From contig NC_135254.1 in NCBI RefSeq assembly GCF_964204865.1, forward strand, positions 4,283,001-4,347,000: DNA of 64,000 nucleotides. The letters run 5' to 3'. The position numbers and the translations under genes were made by a program. This stretch comes from Styela clava. Lineage: Eukaryota > Chordata > Ascidiacea > Stolidobranchia > Styelidae. Under the pieces are notes generated by a model, which was not told the origin of the DNA, did no database searches, and was given only the letters and a program-made list of their open reading frames with translations. Shown piece by piece: positions 1 through 10,798 of this stretch (its first letter is position 1; each line of letters opens with the position of its first letter).

Positions 1-351
1 CATTATCCAAGTTATTTCCTTTATCCAACCGTCTCTAGATTGATTCCTTATTTGCAGTTCCACATTCAGATTGTGTTGCCATTGATTGAGCAATAGAATG
101 AGCGCCAAGATTTGGAAGTATAATTGTTTGCTGTCCAAGGGTACGTATTGGGGCTGTGGCTCTTTGTTTATAGTTTATTATTTTAAACCCTGGCTCTTTG
201 CTATTTCTTGTAAAGTTGTTCAGCTACATTCTGCATCGGATGGCAAAGAACTCGCGATGTCTCACATAAAAGATTTGAACGCCATGAATCGTATTCTACG
301 TTACTGACAGACGAATCAATTAAAATTGCAACTTTTGCACATATCGTTTTT

Positions 352-377
352 ATTGTTGAGAACTTCTTCTCAACAAT
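352..377. repeat. 11-bp inverted repeat overlapping the promoter element
   Basis: ATTGTTGAGAA and TTCTCAACAAT flank a 4-base CTTC. The 11-bp arms occur only in A-type monomers with AACAATTAG (starts 1, 3710, 5925, 9634, 31007, 39084). Most other families keep about 9 bp, and C and D families only 5 because the left arm reads GTGGAGAA. The right arm, which is the PSEA-like core, is the conserved half. Confidence 0.85.
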
Positions 378-384
378 TAGTATA
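364..384 (+). promoter_or_regulatory. PSEA-like snRNA promoter element, A-type monomer
   Basis: TTCTTCTCAAC then AATTAGTATA at -60 to -40 from the U1 start at 424. From memory, insect PSEA has an AATTCCCAACT-like core followed by TTTWA and sits near -61 to -41, recruiting the SNAPc-type factor; the match is in position and in the TCAAC plus T/A tract. No TATA box lies between it and the gene, as expected for a Pol II snRNA gene. Nearly all copies keep TTCTCAAC at -57 to -50. Identification is inferred, not tested. Confidence 0.6.
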
Positions 385-423
385 GAACATTCATTCATGA
401 TGCGCAACCAATCGTCACAAATC

Positions 424-584
424 ATACTTACCTGACGAGGCAGTCAACCGCGATCACGAAGACGGTTCTGCCTAGGCGAGGTTTAGTCATTGCACCCAGA
501 CTAAATTGACCCTAGCGATTATCCCAAATGTGGATAACTCGGTCGTGTAATTTCTGCTTGTGGGGACTGCGTTGGCGCTATCCC
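424..584 (+). ncRNA. U1: U1 snRNA, copy 1 (A type)
   Basis: U1 forms the snRNP that recognises 5' splice sites in the nucleus. Seen here: 5' arm ATACTTACCTG (nt 1-11); SL1 with AACCGC/GCGGTT stem (nt 23-28/39-44) and U1-70K loop GATCACGAAG (nt 29-38); SL2 with a 7-bp stem and U1A loop ATTGCACCCA (nt 66-75); SL3 TTATCC/GGATAA (nt 96-101/109-114); Sm-like AATTTCTG (nt 126-133); SL4 (nt 140-161) with a TTCG loop. Differences from the array consensus: G39A breaks the SL1 closing pair, A136T, and C151G turns the SL4 loop into TTGG. Length 161 nt against about 164 in vertebrates. Identity is near certain; activity is unknown. Confidence 0.96.
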
Positions 585-640
585 TTTTATATATTTGCTC
601 ACGACCAATATCCTGTTGGCTTACGAGTTAGGTCAATGAG

Positions 641-670
641 CGGCCACGTTGCTTTCATTAGTTGTGGCCG
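641..670. other. Inverted repeat 3' of U1 (CGGCCAC/GTGGCCG)
   Basis: Seven-base perfect arms with a 16-base spacer, 57 bp past the gene end. It is present downstream of almost every copy; C-type monomers shorten it to six pairs (GTGGCCT), and one copy (near 61000) breaks it with GTGACCG. It could be a folded 3' transcript end or a chance GC-rich island. No classical 3' box was recognised in the 3' flank. Confidence 0.5.
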
Positions 671-1165
671 TATTGATCCTCGTTTAGGTGTGTTATTTTT
701 CTCATGACCAATCTTACAATCCATTTATTTATATTATTCCATGACATGCCTTGCCATTATCCAAGTTATCCCTTTATCCAACCGTCTCTAGATTGATTCC
801 CTTTTTGCAGTTCCACATTCAGATTGTGTTGCCATTGATTGAGCAATAGAATGAGCGCCAAGATTTGGAAGTATCATTGTTTGCTGTCCAAGGTACGTAT
901 TGGGGCTGTGGCTCTTTGTTTATAGTTTAATATTTCAAACCCTGGCTCTTTGCTATTTCTTGTAAAGTTGTTCAGCTTCATTCTGCATAGAACTCGCGAT
1001 GTATCACATAAAAGATTTGAACGCAATGAATCGTATTCTACGTTATTGACAGACGAATCAATTAAAATTGCAAATTTTGCACATATCGTTTTTATTGTTG
1101 AGAACTTCTTCTCAACATTTAGCATAGAACATTCATTCATGATGCGCAACCAATCGTCACAAATC

Positions 1166-1326
1166 ATACTTACCTGACGAGGCAGTCAACCGCGATCACG
1201 AAGACGGTTCTGCCTAGGCGAGGTTTAGTCATTGCACCCAGACTAAATTGACCCTAGCGATTATTCCAAGTGTCGATAACTCGGTCGTGTAATTTCTGCT
1301 TGTGAGGACTGCGTTCGCGCTATCCC
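1166..1326 (+). ncRNA. U1: U1 snRNA, copy 2 (B type)
   Basis: Differs from consensus at G39A, C100T, A105G, G109C, A136T and G140A. G109C puts a C opposite C101 in SL3, and G140A loses the outermost SL4 pair. The splice-site arm, both protein loops and the Sm site are intact. Confidence 0.94.
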
Positions 1327-1917
1327 TTTTATATATTTGCTCACGACCAATATCCTGTTGGCTTAAGAGTTAGGTCAATGAGCGGCCACGTTGCTTCCAT
1401 TAGTTGTGGCCGTATTGATCCTCGTTTGGGTGTGTTATATTTCTCATGACCAATCTTACCATCCATTTATTTATATTATTTCATGACATGCCTTGCCATT
1501 ATCCAAGTTATCCCTTTATCCAACCGTCTCTAGATTGATTCCTTATTTGCAGTTCCACATTCAGATTGTGTTGCCATTGATTGAGCAATAGAATGAGCGC
1601 CGAGATTTGGAAGTATCATTGTTTGCTGTCCAGGGTACGTATTGGGGCTGTGGCTCTTCGTTTATAGTTTAATATTTTGAACCCTGGCTCTTTGCTATTT
1701 CTTGTAAAGTTGTTCAGCTACATTCTGCATCGGATGGCAAAGAACTCGCGATGTCTCACATAAAAGATTTGAACGCAATGAATCGTATTCTACGTTACTG
1801 ACAGACGAATCAATTAAAATTGCAACTTTTGCACATATCGTTTCTATTGTGGAGAACTCCTTCTCAACGTTTAGCATAGAACATTCATTCATGATGCGCA
1901 ACCAATCGTCACAAACC

Positions 1918-2078
1918 ATACTTACCTGACGAGGCAGTCAACCGCGATCACGAAGGCGGTTCTGCCTAGGCGAGGTTTAGTCATTGCACCCAGACTAAAT
2001 TGACCCTAGCGATTATCCCAAATGTGAATACCTCGGTCGTGTAATTTCTGCTAGTGGGGACTGCGTTCGCGCTATCCC
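1918..2078 (+). ncRNA. U1: U1 snRNA, copy 3 (C type)
   Basis: Only G110A and A114C, both in the 3' strand of SL3, where they weaken two pairs. All protein-binding motifs match consensus. The upstream flank reads ACC before ATACTT. Confidence 0.95.
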
Positions 2079-2669
2079 TTTTATATATTTGCTCACGACC
2101 AATATCCTGTTGGCTTACGAGTTAGGTCAATGAGCGGCCACGTTGCTTTCATTAGTTGTGGCCTTATTGATCCTCGTTTGGGTGTGGTATATTTCTCATG
2201 AACAATCTTACAATCCATTCATTGATATTATTCCATGACATGCCTTGCCATTATCCAAGTTATTTCCTTTATCCAACCGTCTCTAGATTGATTCCTTATT
2301 TGCAGTTCCACATTCAGATTGTGTTGCCATTGATTGAGCAATAGAATGAGCGCCAAGATTTGGAAGTATCATTGTTTGCTGTCCAAGGTACGTATCGGGG
2401 CTGCGGCTCTTTGTTTATAGTTTAATATTTCAACCCCTGGTCCTTGCTATTTCTTGTAAAGTTGTTCAGCTTCATTCTGCATCGGATGGCAAAAAACTCA
2501 CGATGTATCACATAAAAGATTTGAACGCAATGAATCGTATTCTACGTTACTGACAGACGAATCAATTAAAATTGCAACTTTTGCACATATCGTTTTTATT
2601 GTGGAGAACTTCTTCTCAACGTTTAGCATAGAACATTCATTCATGATGCGCAACCAATCGTCACAAACC

Positions 2670-2830
2670 ATACTTACCTGACGAGGCAGTCAACCGCGAT
2701 CACGAAGGCGGTTCCGCCTAGGCGAGGTTTAGTCATTGCACCCAGACTAAATTGACCCTAGCGATTATCCCAAATGTGGATAACTCGGTCGTGTAATTTC
2801 TGCTAGTGGGGACTGCGTTCGCGCTATCCC
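2670..2830 (+). ncRNA. U1: U1 snRNA, copy 4 (D type)
   Basis: A single change, T46C, which makes an A-C mismatch in the outer SL1 stem. With the exact-consensus copies 25 and 70, D-type genes are the best candidates for fully functional U1. Confidence 0.96.
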
Positions 2831-3348
2831 TTTTATATACTTGCTCACTACCAATAATCTTGTTGTCTTTCGAGTTAGGTCAAAGAGCGGCCACGCTGCT
2901 TTCATTAGTTGTGGCCGTATTGATCCTCGTTTGGGTGTGTTATATTTCTCATGACCAATCTTACAATCCATTTATTGATATTATTCCATGACATGCTTTG
3001 CCATTATCCAAGTTATCCCTTCATCCGACCGTCCTTGCTTGCAGTTCCACATTCAGATTGTGTTGCCATTGATTGAGCAATAGAATGAGCGCCTAGTTTC
3101 GGAAATAGCGTTATTCTCTGTTTAGGGTACGTATCGGAGCTGCGGCTCTTTGTTTATAGTTTAATGTTTCAACCCCTGGTCCTTGCTATTTCTTGTAAAG
3201 TTGTTCAGCTTTATTCTGCATCGGATGGCAAAAAACTCACGATGTATCACATAAAAGATTTGAACGCAATGAATCGTATTCTATGTTACTGACAGACGAA
3301 TCAAATAAAATTGCAACTTTTGCACAAATCGTTTTTATTGTTGAGAAC

Positions 3349-3369
3349 TTCTTTTCAACGTTTAGCATA
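3349..3369 (+). promoter_or_regulatory. PSEA-like element, E-type variant
   Basis: CTTTTCAACG then TTTAGCATA at -60 to -40. All E-type copies read TTTTCAAC where other families read TTCTCAAC, a C-to-T in the core. Spacing to the gene at 3409 is the standard one. Confidence 0.5.
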
Positions 3370-3408
3370 GAACATTCATTCATGATGCGCAACCAATCGC
3401 CACAAGTC

Positions 3409-3568
3409 ATACTTACCTGACGAGGCAGTCAACCGCGATCACGAAGGCGGTTCTGCCTAGGCGAGGTTTAGTCATTGCACCCAGGCTAAATTGACCCTAG
3501 CGATTATCCCAAATGTGGATAACTCGGTCGCGTAATTTCTGCTAGTGGGACTGCGTTCGCGCTGTCCC
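3409..3568 (+). ncRNA. U1: U1 snRNA, copy 5 (E type, 160 nt)
   Basis: A77G (G-U wobble in SL2), T123C, one G lost from the G run at nt 139-142, and A157G. The last two make SL4 close as GGGAC/GTCCC, a better helix than consensus. The 3' flank lacks 29 bp starting about 15 bp after the gene, which may affect 3'-end formation. Confidence 0.95.
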
Positions 3569-4132
3569 TTTTATATATTTGCTTAGGTCAATGAGCGGCC
3601 ACGTTGCTTTCATTAGTTGTGGCCGTATTGATCCTCGTTTGGGTGTGGTATATTTCTCATGAACAATCTTACAATCCATTCATTGATATTATTCCATGAC
3701 ATGCCTTGCCATTATCCAAGTTATTTCCTTTATCCAACCGTCTCTAGATTGATTCCTTATTTGCAGTTCCACATTCAGATTGTGTTGCCATTGATTGAGC
3801 AATAGAATGAGCGCCAAGATTTGGAAGTATAATTGTTTGCTGTCCAAGGGTACGTATTGGGGCTGTGGCTCTTTGTTTATAGTTTATTATTTTAAACCCT
3901 GGCTCTTTGCTATTTCTTGTAAAGTTGTTCAGCTACATTCTGCATCGGATGGCAAAGAACTCGCGATGTCTCACATAAAAGATTTGAACGCCATGAATCG
4001 TATTCTACGTTACTGACAGACGAATCAATTAAAATTGCAACTTTTGCACATATCGTTTTTATTGTTGAGAACTTCTTCTCAACAATTAGTATAGAACATT
4101 CATTCATGATGCGCAACCAATCGTCACAAATC

Positions 4133-4293
4133 ATACTTACCTGACGAGGCAGTCAACCGCGATCACGAAGACGGTTCTGCCTAGGCGAGGTTTAGTCATT
4201 GCACCCAGACTAAATTGACCCTAGCGATTATCCCAAATGTGGATAACTCGGTCGTGTAATTTCTGCTTGTGGGGACTGCGTTGGCGCTATCCC
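4133..4293 (+). ncRNA. U1: U1 snRNA, copy 6 (A type)
   Basis: Same changes as copy 1: G39A, A136T, C151G. Its 3' flank switches to C-type sequence by 4379. Confidence 0.95.
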
Positions 4294-4884
4294 TTTTATA
4301 TATTTGCTCACGACCAATATCCTGTTGGCTTACGAGTTAGGTCAATGAGCGGCCACGTTGCTTTCATTAGTTGTGGCCTTATTGATCCTCGTTTGGGTGT
4401 GGTATATTTCTCATGAACAATCTTACAATCCATTCATTGATATTATTCCATGACATGCCTTGCCATTATCCAAGTTATTTCCTTTATCCAACCGTCTCTA
4501 GATTGATTCCTTATTTGCAGTTCCACATTCAGATTGTGTTGCCATTGATTGAGCAATAGAATGAGCGCCAAGATTTGGAAGTATCATTGTTTGCTGTCCA
4601 AGGTACGTATCGGGGCTGCGGCTCTTTGTTTATAGTTTAATATTTCAACCCCTGGTCCTTGCTATTTCTTGTAAAGTTGTTCAGCTTCATTCTGCATCGG
4701 ATGGCAAAAAACTCACGATGTATCACATAAAAGATTTGAACGCAATGAATCGTATTCTACGTTACTGACAGACGAATCAATTAAAATTGCAACTTTTGCA
4801 CATATCGTTTTTATTGTGGAGAACTTCTTCTCAACGTTTAGCATAGAACATTCATTCATGATGCGCAACCAATCGTCACAAACC

Positions 4885-5045
4885 ATACTTACCTGACGAG
4901 GCAGTCAACCGCGATCACGAAGGCGGTTCCGCCTAGGCGAGGTTTAGTCATTGCACCCAGACTAAATTGACCCTAGCGATTATCCCAAATGTGGATAACT
5001 CGGTCGTGTAATTTCTGCTAGTGGGGACTGCGTTCGCGCTATCCC
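4885..5045 (+). ncRNA. U1: U1 snRNA, copy 7 (D type)
   Basis: T46C only, as copy 4. Confidence 0.95.
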
Positions 5046-5623
5046 TTTTATATACTTGCTCACTACCAATAATCTTGTTGTCTTTCGAGTTAGGTCAAAG
5101 AGCGGCCACGCTGCTTTCATTAGTTGTGGCCGTATTGATCCTCGTTTGGGTGTGTTATATTTCTCATGACCAATCTTACAATCCATTTATTGATATTATT
5201 CCATGACATGCTTTGCCATTATCCAAGTTATCCCTTCATCCGACCGTCCTTGCTTGCAGTTCCACATTCAGATTGTGTTGCCATTGATTGAGCAATAGAA
5301 TGAGCGCCTAGTTTCGGAAATAGCGTTATTCTCTGTTTAGGGTACGTATCGGAGCTGCGGCTCTTTGTTTATAGTTTAATGTTTCAACCCCTGGTCCTTG
5401 CTATTTCTTGTAAAGTTGTTCAGCTTTATTCTGCATCGGATGGCAAAAAACTCACGATGTATCACATAAAAGATTTGAACGCAATGAATCGTATTCTATG
5501 TTACTGACAGACGAATCAAATAAAATTGCAACTTTTGCACAAATCGTTTTTATTGTTGAGAACTTCTTTTCAACGTTTAGCATAGAACATTCATTCATGA
5601 TGCGCAACCAATCGCCACAAGTC

Positions 5624-5783
5624 ATACTTACCTGACGAGGCAGTCAACCGCGATCACGAAGGCGGTTCTGCCTAGGCGAGGTTTAGTCATTGCACCCAGG
5701 CTAAATTGACCCTAGCGATTATCCCAAATGTGGATAACTCGGTCGCGTAATTTCTGCTAGTGGGACTGCGTTCGCGCTGTCCC
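5624..5783 (+). ncRNA. U1: U1 snRNA, copy 8 (E type)
   Basis: As copy 5. The immediate 3' flank has one private change, CCCTTTTGTATATT instead of CCCTTTTATATATT. Confidence 0.94.
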
Positions 5784-6347
5784 TTTTGTATATTTGCTTA
5801 GGTCAATGAGCGGCCACGTTGCTTTCATTAGTTGTGGCCGTATTGATCCTCGTTTGGGTGTGGTATATTTCTCATGAACAATCTTACAATCCATTCATTG
5901 ATATTATTCCATGACATGCCTTGCCATTATCCAAGTTATTTCCTTTATCCAACCGTCTCTAGATTGATTCCTTATTTGCAGTTCCACATTCAGATTGTGT
6001 TGCCATTGATTGAGCAATAGAATGAGCGCCAAGATTTGGAAGTATAATTGTTTGCTGTCCAAGGGTACGTATTGGGGCTGTGGCTCTTTGTTTATAGTTT
6101 ATTATTTTAAACCCTGGCTCTTTGCTATTTCTTGTAAAGTTGTTCAGCTACATTCTGCATCGGATGGCAAAGAACTCGCGATGTCTCACATAAAAGATTT
6201 GAACGCCATGAATCGTATTCTACGTTACTGACAGACGAATCAATTAAAATTGCAACTTTTGCACATATCGTTTTTATTGTTGAGAACTTCTTCTCAACAA
6301 TTAGTATAGAACATTCATTCATGATGCGCAACCAATCGTCACAAATC

Positions 6348-6508
6348 ATACTTACCTGACGAGGCAGTCAACCGCGATCACGAAGACGGTTCTGCCTAGG
6401 CGAGGTTTAGTCATTGCACCCAGACTAAATTGACCCTAGCGATTATCCCAAATGTGGATAACTCGGTCGTGTAATTTCTGCTTGTGGGGACTGCGTTGGC
6501 GCTATCCC
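6348..6508 (+). ncRNA. U1: U1 snRNA, copy 9 (A type)
   Basis: As copy 1, with the TTGG SL4 loop. Confidence 0.95.
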
Positions 6509-7089
6509 TTTTATATATTTGCTCACGACCAATATCCTGTTGGCTTACGAGTTAGGTCAATGAGCGGCCACGTTGCTTTCATTAGTTGTGGCCGTATTGA
6601 TCCTCGTTTAGGTGTGTTATATTTCTCATGACCAATCTTACAATCCATTTATTTATATTATTCCATGACATGCCTTGCCATTATCCAAGTTATCCCTTTA
6701 TCCAACCGTCTCTAGATTGATTCCCTTTTTGCAGTTCCACATTCAGATTGTGTTGCCATTGATTGAGCAATAGAATGAGCGCCAAGATTTGGAAGTATCA
6801 TTGTTTGCTGTCCAAGGTACGTATTGGGGCTGTGGCTCTTTGTTTATAGTTTAATATTTCAAACCCTGGCTCTTTGCTATTTCTTGTAAAGTTGTTCAGC
6901 TTCATTCTGCATAGAACTCGCGATGTATCACATAAAAGATTTGAACGCAATGAATCGTATTCTACGTTATTGACAGACGAATCAATTAAAATTGCAAATT
7001 TTGCACATATCGTTTTTATTGTTGAGAACTTCTTCTCAACATTTAGCATAGAACATTCATTCATGATGCGCAACCAATCGTCACAAATC

Positions 7090-7250
7090 ATACTTACCTG
7101 ACGAGGCAGTCAACCGCGATCACGAAGACGGTTCTGCCTAGGCGAGGTTTATTCATTGCACCCAGACTAAATTGACCCTAGCGATTATTCCAAGTGTCGA
7201 TAACTCGGTCGTGTAATTTCTGCTTGTGAGGACTGCGTTCGCGCTATCCC
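7090..7250 (+). ncRNA. U1: U1 snRNA, copy 10 (B type, SL2 mutation)
   Basis: B-type changes as copy 2 plus private G63T, which puts T opposite C78 in the middle of the SL2 stem that presents the U1A loop. Confidence 0.94.
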
Positions 7251-7841
7251 TTTTATATATTTGCTCACGACCAATATCCTGTTGGCTTAAGAGTTAGGTC
7301 AATGAGCGGCCACGTTGCTTCCATTAGTTGTGGCCGTATTGATCCTCGTTTGGGTGTGTTATATTTCTCATGACCAATCTTACCATCCATTTATTTATAT
7401 TATTTCATGACATGCCTTGCCATTATCCAAGTTATCCCTTTATCCAACCGTCTCTAGATTGATTCCTTATTTGCAGTTCCACATTCAGATTGTGTTGCCA
7501 TTGATTGAGCAATAGAATGAGCGCCGAGATTTGGAAGTATCATTGTTTGCTGTCCAGGGTACGTATTGGGGCTGTGGCTCTTCGTTTATAGTTTAATATT
7601 TTGAACCCTGGCTCTTTGCTATTTCTTGTAAAGTTGTTCAGCTACATTCTGCATCGGATGGCAAAGAACTCGCGATGTCTCACATAAAAGATTTGAACGC
7701 AATGAATCGTATTCTACGTTACTGACAGACGAATCAATTAAAATTGCAACTTTTGCACATATCGTTTCTATTGTGGAGAACTCCTTCTCAACGTTTAGCA
7801 TAGAACATTCATTCATGATGCGCAACCAATCGTCACAAACC

Positions 7842-8002
7842 ATACTTACCTGACGAGGCAGTCAACCGCGATCACGAAGGCGGTTCTGCCTAGGCGAGGT
7901 TTAGTCATTGCACCCAGACTAAATTGACCCTAGCGATTATCCCAAATGTGAATACCTCGGTCGTGTAATTTCTGCTAGTGGGGACTGCGTTCGCGCTATC
8001 CC
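7842..8002 (+). ncRNA. U1: U1 snRNA, copy 11 (C type)
   Basis: G110A and A114C, as copy 3. Confidence 0.95.
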
Positions 8003-8593
8003 TTTTATATATTTGCTCACGACCAATATCCTGTTGGCTTACGAGTTAGGTCAATGAGCGGCCACGTTGCTTTCATTAGTTGTGGCCTTATTGATCCTCG
8101 TTTGGGTGTGGTATATTTCTCATGAACAATCTTACAATCCATTCATTGATATTATTCCATGACATGCCTTGCCATTATCCAAGTTATTTCCTTTATCCAA
8201 CCGTCTCTAGATTGATTCCTTATTTGCAGTTCCACATTCAGATTGTGTTGCCATTGATTGAGCAATAGAATGAGCGCCAAGATTTGGAAGTATCATTGTT
8301 TGCTGTCCAAGGTACGTATCGGGGCTGCGGCTCTTTGTTTATAGTTTAATATTTCAACCCCTGGTCCTTGCTATTTCTTGTAAAGTTGTTCAGCTTCATT
8401 CTGCATCGGATGGCAAAAAACTCACGATGTATCACATAAAAGATTTGAACGCAATGAATCGTATTCTACGTTACTGACAGACGAATCAATTAAAATTGCA
8501 ACTTTTGCACATATCGTTTTTATTGTGGAGAACTTCTTCTCAACGTTTAGCATAGAACATTCATTCATGATGCGCAACCAATCGTCACAAACC

Positions 8594-8754
8594 ATACTTA
8601 CCTGACGAGGCAGTCAACCGCGATCACGAAGGCGGTTCCGCCTAGGCGAGGTTTAGTCATTGCACCCAGACTAAATTGACCCTAGCGATTATCCCAAATG
8701 TGGATAACTCGGTCGTGTAATTTCTGCTAGTGGGGACTGCGTTCGCGCTATCCC
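8594..8754 (+). ncRNA. U1: U1 snRNA, copy 12 (D type)
   Basis: T46C only. Confidence 0.95.
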
Positions 8755-9332
8755 TTTTATATACTTGCTCACTACCAATAATCTTGTTGTCTTTCGAGTT
8801 AGGTCAAAGAGCGGCCACGCTGCTTTCATTAGTTGTGGCCGTATTGATCCTCGTTTGGGTGTGTTATATTTCTCATGACCAATCTTACAATCCATTTATT
8901 GATATTATTCCATGACATGCTTTGCCATTATCCAAGTTATCCCTTCATCCGACCGTCCTTGCTTGCAGTTCCACATTCAGATTGTGTTGCCATTGATTGA
9001 GCAATAGAATGAGCGCCTAGTTTCGGAAATAGCGTTATTCTCTGTTTAGGGTACGTATCGGAGCTGCGGCTCTTTGTTTATAGTTTAATGTTTCAACCCC
9101 TGGTCCTTGCTATTTCTTGTAAAGTTGTTCAGCTTTATTCTGCATCGGATGGCAAAAAACTCACGATGTATCACATAAAAGATTTGAACGCAATGAATCG
9201 TATTCTATGTTACTGACAGACGAATCAAATAAAATTGCAACTTTTGCACAAATCGTTTTTATTGTTGAGAACTTCTTTTCAACGTTTAGCATAGAACATT
9301 CATTCATGATGCGCAACCAATCGCCACAAGTC

Positions 9333-9492
9333 ATACTTACCTGACGAGGCAGTCAACCGCGATCACGAAGGCGGTTCTGCCTAGGCGAGGTTTAGTCATT
9401 GCACCCAGGCTAAATTGACCCTAGCGATTATCCCAAATGTGGATAACTCGGTCGCGTAATTTCTGCTAGTGGGACTGCGTTCGCGCTGTCCC
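9333..9492 (+). ncRNA. U1: U1 snRNA, copy 13 (E type)
   Basis: As copy 5, with the linked 3'-flank deletion. Confidence 0.94.
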
Positions 9493-10056
9493 TTTTATAT
9501 ATTTGCTTAGGTCAATGAGCGGCCACGTTGCTTTCATTAGTTGTGGCCGTATTGATCCTCGTTTGGGTGTGGTATATTTCTCATGAACAATCTTACAATC
9601 CATTCATTGATATTATTCCATGACATGCCTTGCCATTATCCAAGTTATTTCCTTTATCCAACCGTCTCTAGATTGATTCCTTATTTGCAGTTCCACATTC
9701 AGATTGTGTTGCCATTGATTGAGCAATAGAATGAGCGCCAAGATTTGGAAGTATAATTGTTTGCTGTCCAAGGGTACGTATTGGGGCTGTGGCTCTTTGT
9801 TTATAGTTTATTATTTTAAACCCTGGCTCTTTGCTATTTCTTGTAAAGTTGTTCAGCTACATTCTGCATCGGATGGCAAAGAACTCGCGATGTCTCACAT
9901 AAAAGATTTGAACGCCATGAATCGTATTCTACGTTACTGACAGACGAATCAATTAAAATTGCAACTTTTGCACATATCGTTTTTATTGTTGAGAACTTCT
10001 TCTCAACAATTAGTATAGAACATTCATTCATGATGCGCAACCAATCGTCACAAATC

Positions 10057-10217
10057 ATACTTACCTGACGAGGCAGTCAACCGCGATCACGAAGACGGTT
10101 CTGCCTAGGCGAGGTTTAGTCATTGCACCCAGACTAAATTGACCCTAGCGATTATCCCAAATGTGGATAACTCGGTCGTGTAATTTCTGCTTGTGGGGAC
10201 TGCGTTGGCGCTATCCC
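10057..10217 (+). ncRNA. U1: U1 snRNA, copy 14 (A type)
   Basis: As copy 1: G39A, A136T, C151G. Confidence 0.95.
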
Positions 10218-10798
10218 TTTTATATATTTGCTCACGACCAATATCCTGTTGGCTTACGAGTTAGGTCAATGAGCGGCCACGTTGCTTTCATTAGTTGTGG
10301 CCGTATTGATCCTCGTTTGGGTGTGTTATATTTCTCATGACCAATCTTACAATCCATTTATTTATATTATTCCATGACATGCCTTGCCATTATCCAAGTT
10401 ATCCCTTTATCCAACCGTCTCTAGATTGATTCCCTTTTTGCAGTTCCACATTCAGATTGTGTTGCCATTGATTGAGCAATAGAATGAGCGCCAAGATTTG
10501 GAAGTATCATTGTTTGCTGTCCAAGGTACGTATTGGGGCTGTGGCTCTTTGTTTATAGTTTAATATTTCAAACCCTGGCTCTTTGCTATTTCTTGTAAAG
10601 TTGTTCAGCTTCATTCTGCATAGAACTCGCGATGTATCACATAAAAGATTTGAACGCAATGAATCGTATTCTACGTTATTGACAGACGAATCAATTAAAA
10701 TTGCAAATTTTGCACATATCGTTTTTATTGTTGAGAACTTCTTCTCAACATTTAGCATAGAACATTCATTCATGATGCGCAACCAATCGTCACAAATC

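Larger units (their letters stand above)
1..3709 (+). repeat. Five-monomer higher-order unit A-B-C-D-E
   Basis: Monomers begin at 1 (754 bp, A), 755 (742, B), 1497 (752, C), 2249 (753, D) and 3002 (708, E). Diagnostic marks: A has AAGTATAATTG and a doubled G in CCAAGGGTACG; B lacks 10 bp in GCATAGAACTC; C has GCGCCGAGATT and GTGGCCTTATTG; D has CTCACTACCAATAATC; E has GCGCCTAGTTTCGG and a 29-bp loss just after its gene. Each monomer reads: spacer of about 420 bp, U1 gene, about 170-180 bp of 3' flank. In the spacers I recognise only the promoter element near -60 to -40 and a CGGCCAC/GTGGCCG inverted repeat downstream; the other roughly 500 bp hold no recognisable gene, RNA or mobile element. 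Confidence 0.93.
3710..5924 (+). repeat. Three-monomer unit A/C-D-E
   Basis: Monomers begin at 3710 (754), 4464 (753) and 5217 (708). It equals the five-monomer unit minus 1494 bp (one B plus one C length). The first monomer is A-type through its U1 gene and C-type from 4379 onward (GTGGCCTTATTG, then TCTCATGAACAATC), so the shortening is explained by one unequal exchange between A and C. Confidence 0.92.
5925..9633 (+). repeat. Five-monomer unit A-B-C-D-E, second copy
   Basis: Monomers begin at 5925, 6679, 7421, 8173 and 8926 with lengths 754, 742, 752, 753 and 708, the same as the unit at 1-3709. The two copies differ by only a few bases; one is a G-to-T in the SL2 stem of the second gene (7152). 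Confidence 0.92.

Noticed and set aside
86-307. Many short open reading frames of 61-111 codons on both strands, repeated with the monomer period
   Set aside because: They run through spacer, promoter and U1 sequence, overlap on opposite strands, carry no recognisable domain and change or break with monomer indels. Their conservation is explained by array homogenisation, so none is called a gene.
396-403. CATGATGC at -28 to -21 as a PSEB-like element
   Set aside because: Near the position of the insect PSEB but with weak sequence match, and changed to CAGGATGC or GGAATTCGC in some families. Not supported enough to list.
888-900. 5' splice site-like AAGGTACGT in the spacer
   Set aside because: No exon or partner 3' site can be supported; a short chance match that varies between families.
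1060-1085. Octamer-like TTGCAAAT as a distal enhancer element of B-type genes
   Set aside because: One mismatch to ATGCAAAT, present only in some families (others read TTGCAACT), and only about 100 bp upstream. Too weak to call.
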